From Arcuatula senhousia (Eukaryota; Mollusca; Bivalvia; Mytilida; Mytilidae): DNA of 64,000 bases. A program made the position numbers and the translations under genes. Positions 20,166 through 29,600 of the stretch are shown one piece after another (position 1 is the first letter of the stretch; each line of letters begins with the position of its first letter). The notes under the pieces were generated by a model. That model saw only the letters and a program-made list of their open reading frames with translations. It did not search any database and was not told the origin of the DNA. The stretch covers positions 40,164,106 to 40,228,105 of the forward strand of contig OZ020303.1 of assembly GCA_963971305.1 (NCBI GenBank), in the 5' to 3' direction.

Positions 20166-22094
20166 ACGCTCCCGAAGGGAGCGATAATGGTCTGGAGAGT
20201 TGGACTTTTCTATAAACTTCTAAAAAATAAAGTTCCAAAAAGGATATTTAATATAATTGATTCTGTGTATTCTAATACCTCATGTAGAATTAAATTTTCA
20301 AATGGACTGAGCAAATATTTTTCTTCTGAAAGAGGTGTTAAACAGGGAGACGTACTAAGCCCTCTGCTTTTTAATTACTTTATCAATGATATAGTCAAAG
20401 TATTAGACCAACAAAACACTGACCCAATTTCTATTGGCTGCTCAAACATTAATATACTTTTATATGCCGATGATATTGTTTTATTATCTGAAAGCAAAGA
20501 AGGGCTACAAAAATTACTTAATATTTTATACGAATTTTGTTCAACCTGGAAACTACAGGTAAATATCAATAAATCAAAAATAATGGTTTTCAACTCAAAT
20601 GGTAAGACATATCAAAATCAATTTACTTATAATAATATCAACCTTGAAACAGTAACACACTATTGTTACTTAGGCATGATACTAAAATACAATGGAAATT
20701 TTAATCTGGCAATAAATACATTAATGGAAAAAGCTAGAAAGGCATGTTTTAAAATTAAAAAAGTAATAGGAATTAATAATCCATGTAAACTTTTAGAAAA
20801 ACTATTTGATTCACTGGTTGTTCCCATACTATTATATGGAAGTGAAGTTTGGGGCACCGATGCCTCACTTAAAGACACTGATGTATATGAAAAACTTCAC
20901 ATTAAATTTATTAAAGAGATACTAGGAGTCAACTGTAAGGCAACCAATGACGGTTGCCGTGCAGAACTAAATAGGATCCCACTAAAAAGTAAAATCTTAT
21001 TTTCTATATTAAACTTTTACAAGCATATCCTAGATTCTGATAACACCTTATTAAAAGAAATCTTCATTAACTCAAAAGAATATAATCCCTGGATGAAAAA
21101 GGTAAAGGAGGTCTTAAATGATCTGGGTTTTGCATACATGATAAATAATACTTCTTTTTCTAATAGCTGCCTTAGCCAAATCAAGCAACGGATACAGGAT
21201 CAATGTCTACAGATCCAAAACTCAAATATATGCAAATCATCTAAATTAGAATTTTTCCAAAGTATATATAAAATGGGGACGAGACCCTCGTATGTTGATA
21301 TATTAACAAACAGAGATGATCGGGCTGCCATTTGCAAAATTAGAATAAGTGCTCACTTACTTCTTATCGAGCAAGGACGACATCTCAATATCCCAAAAAA
21401 TGAAAGATACTGCCCATTATGTAATTCAAATCAAATAGAAGATGAAAAACACTTTCTTTTACAATGCAAAGCCCTCAAAAGTGAAAGGGATAAATTTAAC
21501 ATTAATATTTTAAATCTGCTAGACAACAAGAAAGATATTAAAGAAAATATTAAAATACCATTTTTATTAAATAATAGTTCAATAAAAATACTTAAAGTGA
21601 CCTCTTCATTCATCACAAATTGTATGAACACTAGAAAAAACCTGTTATAAATGTCTAGTCTTAAACCTGTTAATAATATAGGTTTACAACATGTTGTACT
21701 ATAATATTTACATTTACTACTATAGTTTATATGTATATCTCATTATATACTATAATTGTAAAACTCATGACTATTTACCTTTTATTATATCTGTTTGTAA
21801 TTGGGCCTTAACCATGTACATTTATGTGTTTGTGCCAATAAATTTGATTTGATTTGATTTGGTAGAAATGTCAATATTTTAGTTGTACTATGGGCTGAAT
21901 TTTCCTTCAACGTCCGGTAAATCACGCTCATTTTCCCGAACTTTCAGCGTCATTGTAACGCTTTTTGCTTTGAAAATTTCGACCGTCATTAAGCGCATAT
22001 CTGACCCACGAGAAAAGCTAGTGTGTTTTTATTTTCGAATATATTTTTTAGAATAGATCGGGAGCGTCACAGGTTAAAAACCTTTCTCATATTA
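20166..22094 (+). mobile_element. ACGCTCCC-ended element, copy B, split by a LINE
   Basis: The left end (20166-20190) contains a perfect hairpin CGCTCCC-GAA-GGGAGCG. The remainder resumes at about 21862 with TAGAAATGTCAATATTTTAG. In copies A and C these parts are adjacent (GATAAT.GTAGAAA), which marks the exact insertion point of the LINE. Confidence 0.75.
20191..21862 (+). mobile_element. 5'-truncated non-LTR retrotransposon (LINE)
   Basis: An open frame to 21650 encodes the distal part of a reverse transcriptase. It begins VWRVGLFYKLL, just after the first catalytic Asp block. It then has GVKQGDVLSPLLFNYFIND, the catalytic YADDIVLLSE, the YLGMIL block, and PILLYGSEVWG in the thumb. The C-terminus has a zinc-knuckle-like C-P-L-C...H...C motif (near 21410-21470). 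The 3' end is AATAAATTTGATTTGATTTG, a tail of short pentamer repeats typical of LINEs. The first ~22 codons of the open frame before 20191 belong to the host element. The frame is intact, so the insertion is fairly young, but the copy cannot be autonomous. Confidence 0.88.
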
Positions 22095-23091
22095 TAGTAT
22101 CATTTACATATAAAAAATATTTTTATTATCATTTCTCGTCAAAAATAATTTTGAAATAAACCAAAAGTGTACGACTCCACGTCACGTACAGACTGTAGTA
22201 CAGTTACTCTAATTGTGTTTTCTTATTTATTTTAAAGCTGGTAGCCAGGAGGCAACCTGATATCAAAGGGTACTTTGAGGGTTGCTGCTCCTTTAATTTC
22301 CTACTATAAATTTTCATATCTAAGACTAGATGGTCATTTTTGTGCAAGTTCATTGACAGCTTATTAGTTAAAACAAACCTTCAAATATTGTGTTTGTTTT
22401 CATTTGCTCCCGCCATATTTTTCTGTAATTTCGGAACACCTCTAAAGCAGAAACTGGTTGAATTTTTACAAACCTTTAGGGTTTAGGGACCAGAATTTTC
22501 TAATCCGAAGTCTTTTATGATAAAATTCATTGGTTTACCCAGATAATTCGTACCAATAAGAACTATCGTAATAAAAAAAACTTATTTGTGCAATTTATTT
22601 TTTCATGAAATTTCATAACTTATTTTTCGACAGAAATTACAGCAGCAAGGAAGAACGAAACGCAGAAATATTTAATCATTGAAATAACTTATGTAATTCA
22701 AGAAATTTTATATGTAAGAATTGAAGAAATGTGTGATGGAAATTGCTGAGAAAATGAGAAACAGGTCATTGCTAAGAATAATTTCCATGATCATGATGAT
22801 AGTTCATCCTTTACTTTTACCCAAGGAATTAGATCTATATAATTCCTTATTTTACCCATTTATATTTTTGAAATTGGTAAGGTAACATCCTTTTTATCCC
22901 AGAAAGAGAAATTTAAAGATATTGACCAAAAAGCAACCGAAGATGGAAAGAAGATGCATTCTTCACTGAAATTATCCAGTCCGGTCATTTTGTACATGTA
23001 CAAAATAGTACATTGTTCGGTGTACTGATTTACACTTGGTGATTTCGTCCCGATAGATGAGTTTGTCAACCCTAGTTTAGTAAGAGTGTTG
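22095..23091. other. No gene seen
   Basis: Spacer between inverted copies B and C of the ACGCTCCC element. AT-rich, no coding signal recognised. Confidence 0.45.
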
Positions 23092-23373
23092 TTTAATTTG
23101 AGGCAGGTTAAACCTGTGATTCTCCCAAAGCTACAATTACATGTATATTTTTTTATTCATTTTTTGTTGTTTCGAAAATAAAAACAAACTAACTTTTCTT
23201 GTGGGTTACGTGTACGTTTAATGACGTCTAAAATTTCAAAGAAAAAAAGCATTAAAACAACACCTAAAGTTCGGGAAAACAAGCGTGCTAAACCAGACGT
23301 TGAAGGAAAATTAAGCTCATAGTACAACTAGAATATTGACATTTCTACCATTATCATGCCCTTCGGGAGCGTA
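23092..23373 (-). mobile_element. ACGCTCCC-ended palindromic element, copy C
   Basis: An uninterrupted, inverted copy. Its minus strand reads ACGCTCCCGAAGGG..GATAATGGTAGAAATG and ends in the palindrome CAGGTTTAACCTG. It serves as the empty-site reference for the LINE insertion in copy B. Confidence 0.7.
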
Positions 23374-25394
23374 CAAAATTTGCGCATAAAAGTCGGTTAA
23401 TGAAAAGAATTACAGCATTTGTATAAGGCCAAAAAAAAATATGTGTGTTTCCTAATATGAGATAGTTTGGGGCAATGTGTTACTCTTTCCAGCCGTTTTT
23501 CCCTTCCATTCGTTTTGAGCTCATTAGCTCCCGCTTCATTCATTATCATACCCCCTGCTTGAAAAATGGGTGGTATATAGTGATAGGGGTGTCGGCCCTT
23601 ACCTTCCCTCCATCTGTCCTTCTGTTTCACCTCAGGGAACTAATCTTCTATCCATGCCATAATGTAGATGGCACCTAATATTTTAGAGTTTGATCAGAAA
23701 GATTTTAAGGGTTTCCCATAGCAAAAAAAAGGAATTATACATTAGACTTCATGGGAGTAGCCATCTCTGTGGTCTTGATTTTGGCTTCAAAAGTTAGGTT
23801 GGGTCTGGTAGCCGGAAACACACATATATCTTTTGGCCTTATGAATTGGACTTGACACTGATTTTCACATCTGTAATGCTGGTCACGGGTTTGAATTTAA
23901 TTTATCATTATCAGCCCTAAAATATATCATGTATATTTATTTGCAACATTGAACAAATAAAACAGTTATACAATGTATTCCAGGTAGGATCACTACTTTC
24001 TGCTACAGACCAAATCATTCAGCACTTAATTTCTAACATGTCTAAATAAAACCATTTTCTTTTAATTTCAACGCCATGTACTACAGTGTCAAATGACTGG
24101 GATTCAGTAGCCCGTGCATAAAATCAGAAAATGATGTATAATTAAAAAAATGACAGAACAATGTCGGTAATAAACATGGCCTGATTATTCTCTATTATTG
24201 GGCCAATTAAAAATTATAATGACTATAAATCTCAAATTAACTCTTTTACCTGACATGCCTGAGAACACAAAAATCTTGATGAAAATGTCTAATATGAAAC
24301 TGATATGAGAATTTCATAATTTGGACAAATGTAATAAATGATAAGGGACAATATGCAGAGTTCGTGAAACTTAGAATTTTGTTGTCAGACATACATGACA
24401 TAGGTCCATCAAAATGGAATCTTTGGTCGGGCCTAAATTTTTTTTTTACAAGTCCTGTCTAATACAACTATCTAAATACATAATTGCTAAAATCTACCAG
24501 ACATGGGTCCAATAAGTATGTTTTAAATGACGGACTTGCTTGAATTTAACCAGTCAGGTCTGACAGGTTACACATTTCGTGAATATGATATTAATATTTC
24601 CTGCCATTTTTCAGATAATGACTAAAATTTTGGAAGTCCCTGAATGCACCAAGTACAATAACATGAAGTACATGAAGGTGCATGACAGAGTCTTTTTTGG
24701 CCATTACGTTACATGTACATGTACGGCATTGTTTGAATCATGCAGCTGACTATCTACATTTAGATAACTTACTATGATGGCATATGAATTATTATTTGTT
24801 TAAATCTTAAAAGATAGTATAAGAAAGTCTAGGTTAGCCTAGGAGATAGATAAAAAAGTCAGGAGTTTGAATTACAAAATGTATAACATGTACATACATG
24901 ACATGTACAAATGTAATAGTACATGTACTTTAATGATCTATCAATTCTTTAGCCAATTGTTTTAATCTTGACCTAAATTTAGCATACATGTATAGAAGAT
25001 AATGAGTTATGGAATAGTACTTATAGTACAGTATAAACAATTTAAAAAGATCTTCAGTAGATGAGCTGCAATTACGTGAATTAACTCAGTCCATATTATG
25101 CTATACACCAAATTTTACTAATTTATTAAATTTTTCAATGTCACATTTATTAATAAAACCATTGGCGGCAAAATCTATAAATAGGTATGTGTGGATTGTA
25201 TATGTGTAGTCCTAGTCATGTCTTATGATTGTATATATCACCCATTTAAAATTATAGATCATTTTTAGAATACATGTATTGTCTATAAATACTTATACTT
25301 ATGCACTGTATTACCCCCCCCCCCCCCTTTCCTTGTATTTTATATTATATCTTTATCTAGATATTTGAACTAAGTTTTTATTATTATTTTGCAG
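23374..25394. other. No gene seen; upstream of TOPORS
   Basis: AT-rich sequence with many ACATGTA words and a 16-base C-run just before 25330. It may contain the TOPORS promoter and first exon; no element could be fixed by eye. Confidence 0.4.
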
Positions 25395-25499
25395 GATGCA
25401 CAAGTGATGACATTGATTTGGTAGAAAGATGCTGCCGCACTGTGATATTACATGTATTTTGGCTGCTTTCATCTGATTTTCTAACCAGTATCTACTCGG
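25395..25499 (+). other. Candidate exon, possibly 5' non-coding exon of TOPORS
   Basis: Bounded by a good acceptor (pyrimidine-rich tract, TTTTGCAG) and a donor CGG|GTAAAA. One frame is open for 34 codons (CTSDDIDLVERCCRTV...) but does not join in frame to the next exon at 26598. If spliced to TOPORS it would be 5' UTR carrying two tiny upstream frames. It could instead belong to an unrecognised gene. Confidence 0.25.
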
Positions 25500-26020
25500 G
25501 TAAAATAAGTATTTCAACTTAAAAATTTATTCATAATAAATTCAAAAAGATGTGATATGGAGTAAATGTGCATCATACAAAAGCATATTAACAATATTAA
25601 AATGAAATGAAACAGAGGTACTAAACACTCAATATTCATGATATTGTTGGCTTAAACATTAATCGAATGCTTACTCCTCACTGCAAGTTGTTAAATGATG
25701 AAACGGATGATATATATATATTACACTGGTATTACCACTGTAATTGAACTCCACTAGAATTGGGTATTCAATAAATTATACACAATATATACCATTTATT
25801 AGTTTATCTATTATAAAGCTCACAAATGATGTAAGCATAACCCTATTCTATGTGATCACTCCAGAAACTCTGATAAAAAAAAAATCATATTATTGAAACA
25901 AGCATTTGTAAGTTGGGTTGTTTGGTTACCATGGTTACTTGTTACACAGGTTGAATGTTTCTACACAAAAATTCTTCATTAGTGATAAACAATGTTCTAT
26001 AATTATATGCTGTAATAATG

Positions 26021-26210
26021 GTAAATGTGGAAATTTTTGTGGGGTGTTATTTTCACATTTTTGTAAAGTGAACCTTTTGAATGGGGGATAAATTCGCATT
26101 TCATTTGATTATTTTTACTGTTAACATAAATAATGATCTATTCGTGTGGGGGATATTTTGTGATCGCAAATTAAGCGAAAATTTTCCTACACAAAAATTT
26201 CCACATTTAC
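26021..26210. mobile_element. Short inverted-repeat element upstream of TOPORS
   Basis: 21-bp perfect arms: GTAAATGTGGAAATTTTTGT.. at 26021-26041 and its complement at 26190-26210. 190 bp in all, non-coding; it lies in the interval that would be the TOPORS 5' intron. Confidence 0.7.
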
Positions 26211-26603
26211 AGTAAATGTATAATTCTATTGTTGAATGCAAAATGTATCTTAACAACAAATTTTCATTTCGTTGGTCAACATGGTCAACAGCAATTTTTG
26301 AGCACTTATCCATAAAACATTTAAATTAGAATTAAAAATACAGTGATGAAAAATTTATGAAAATTTTCAGCAATAAAGATAATTTTGAAGGAATTTATGG
26401 TCATGTAAACTTGCTGATGAGTCTCTGACAAACTTTACATTTAATGTTTAGGACATGTAGGACTTTATTCAGTTTGTAAGTGAGTCACCGAGTTAACACA
26501 ATAAATTCCTTCACATTGAATTTTATTTATAAGTAAAAGTCAATATTGTAATTGCGTTTTAACCATGTTTCATTGAAATTAACTGTTTTATTTTTAGGTG
26601 CTA

Positions 26604-29600
26604 ATGGATTCCCAACCAAAGAGGTCAAAGTCAGCAGACGGTGAAAAAAGGAAGCGAAAAAGCACCAAAAATGACGACAAAAAAAAGCAAACAAAGAAAA
26701 GAAAGAAAGATGAAACAACAGAAAAGGAATTACCTATTCCACAGCCTACACAGGAAAAGGATGGAGGTTCCCCATCAAGGCCTACTTCTCCAGAAAGTTG
26801 CTCAATATGCCTTGGTGATTTACAGAACAAATCCTTCACAGACAGCTGTTTTCACATGTTCTGCTTTGTTTGTTTGAAAGAATGGTCAAAGGTCAAGGCT
26901 GAATGTCCTTTATGCAAGCAAAAGTTCAAGAACATTATTTACAATGTCAAATCGTATGACAAGTATGATAAATACAATATTGACCAAGCAAATAAGAATC
27001 AACGTGATGAAATGGATCGATTATTCAGGTATAGAACTACTGTTACATTTCAAGGCAGATTCACCATCGGATCAGAGCATGACTATGTACAACCAATAGC
27101 ACGACCATCAAGGTCAAACATCACCACAAGATCACACTGGAGAAGACGAAGAGAACCAGCTACTTCAGATTTCAGACGTAGAATTTATCGTAATGGAATG
27201 AGGGCAATTGAAGTTCCAGAAACAAGATTAAGAACAAGGGAATGTACTCCACAATTCTACTCCCAAAACCCAGCTCAAACTCATAGACTTGTTCCTTGGT
27301 TAAATCGAGAGTTAAATGCTTTACTAAGAAACCAGCCTGACCATGTGGAACTTGTTATGGATATTATTATGGGGAGCATAAAAAGATTTACAATTGATAG
27401 TGAAGAATTTTATCAACATATCTATCCTTACGTTGGAAGGCACACACGTCACTTTATGCATGAATTCATGAATTTTGCCAAATCTCCTTATAATATGCCA
27501 ACATACGATGCACATGTTAATTACCAAAATGACAGCGCTGATGCTAATGTTACACAAATAGATGAATCATCAGATGACATGGGGAACTTGGACACTGATG
27601 ATGACACAGTAGACATTAATGGTCCTATCATATCCCTACAGTGCCCACAAGTTGTCCGTAGACCCAACTATTTACTTAACGATGACAACCCTACACCATA
27701 TTCATCTCTTTATAGAAGCTACACTGATATTTTTGACAACAGTCGGAACAGATTTTCAGCACCAACATCGGCCTCTGGATGGGACTCTCCAACCCCTGGT
27801 CCATCATGGACAGGTTTAAACGATATTTATGGTCATGTTGGTGGTAGTTCATCAATGGCTACTGTACCAGTTGTCGGAAATAGAGCATCATCTCCTATTG
27901 ATATTGAATCTAGTGGTGGTTCAGATTCAGATTCTACTGTTTCAGTTCAAAGCACTGCCAGTGACATTGTTTTTGTAAAAATGGATAAAGCTTGGGAAGA
28001 GCGTTCACCAATAACTTTACTTTCATCAGATAGTTCCGATGTTGAAGCAAATATTGGACTAGATTTCGAACATAAACATTATTCAAATGCTAAATCAAAA
28101 AGCAAGAAAAAGAAACATAGGAAAAATAGCAGAGAAAGTTCAAAGGAAAGGCATAAACATAAAAAGCATAAGAAACATAAATCTAAGGAAAAATCCCCTA
28201 AGTCAAGCACACATAAGAATAAATCTGATGATGTTGGAGAAAATTCTCAATCCTCTACCTCACATAAAAATAGGGATAGATCATCTTCTCAAGGACATTC
28301 ATCTTCTGACAGGGAAAGATTGTCTGAAACAGTTGGAGATTCGTCAAGGGGTAGTTATAAAGCAACTTCTATAGCTACTTTTAAATCAATGCTTAGGGAA
28401 AGATCACTATCAAAGCATAAAAACAAAGTTAAATCTTCTAGGAAAAGCCAAGACAAGGAAAAATCATCCAAGAGTAAGGAGAGGGATAGATCATCATCAA
28501 AAAGTCAGAACAGTGAAAGGTCATCGTCCAAATGTCAGGACAGGGAAAGGTCATCATTCAAAAGTCAGGACAGGGAAAGGTCATCATCCAAAAGCTGGGA
28601 CAGTGAAAGGTCATTGTCCAAAAGTCAGGACAGGGAGAGGTCATCGTCCAAAAGTCAGGACAGGGAAAGGGGATCACCCAAAAGCCAGGATAGGGAGGAG
28701 TATTACCACAAGAAATATAGAAATCATTGTACAAACCATATTGATGATAAACCTAGAGGAGAACCAAATGTTAAATCAGTCATTGTTGTGCCAAATCCCA
28801 CAAAAGATAGTAGTTCCAAAGTAACAACTAGCCAGAACCAAAATGAATCGTCAAAAAGGCAGAAAGAACATTCTTACAAAAAACATTCAACAGGGCATAA
28901 AAATTCTGGAAAGCTAGTAGACATTGTTCCCAAACTTATAGGAAAAAAGGTTATTCAGTTCAATATCAAAGATAAAAATACCAATATTGAAACTTCATTA
29001 GCATCAACTACTTCACAAATTGACCATGAATTAACATCATCAACCAATCTTGATGAAGATGACAATATGAACAGATATTCTCAAATAGAAAATAATCACT
29101 TGGCTAGAAAATCACAACAAAAAACTGCTCATGTTGCTAGCGAAAACATTTTAAGTCTAGAAAATTCAAAACAATGCATCAAATGCAATTTATTGTACAT
29201 CCCAGAACTTCTGAACAGTCAGGGTGTGTGTCTTACTTGCAAGAAGAAACGAGTAAATGAAACTGCAACTCAAATGCAATTTAATGACCAAGAGAAAAGT
29301 TACCAAATGAAATATGATCTCATTTTGAATGAAAACAGAGTTGCAAGTATGAATGGGAATAATGAATATTTAACTCAAAATGAATCTGCCACAACTGACG
29401 CATCATTGAATAATCAAAGAGGAAACAAGGAAAATTCAGAAAAAAGAAAAGTTGATAAAGAGTCTGTAAAATGTGAGAATGACTGTAACTTTGAAGGACC
29501 GTTAGAAACAAAAGACCATAATGCTGAAACTAATAATACAATGGATGTTAAATTGAAGACTGTTTCCTGGCAAAGTGAAGCTTATCCACACACTGTGCCC

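Noticed and set aside
26414..26440. CTGATGAGTCTCTGAC, hammerhead-like core upstream of TOPORS
   Set aside because: The required GAAA after stem II is missing (AAAC) and no stem III or cleavage triplet could be drawn.
26598..26603. TOPORS start two codons upstream
   Set aside because: The codon at 26598 is GTG directly after the splice acceptor; the first ATG in frame is at 26604.
28087..28824. Second-frame proteins inside the TOPORS repeat region (GKGHHPKVRTG-type)
   Set aside because: Out-of-frame reading of the SKSQDRERSS minisatellite; the TOPORS frame explains the whole stretch.
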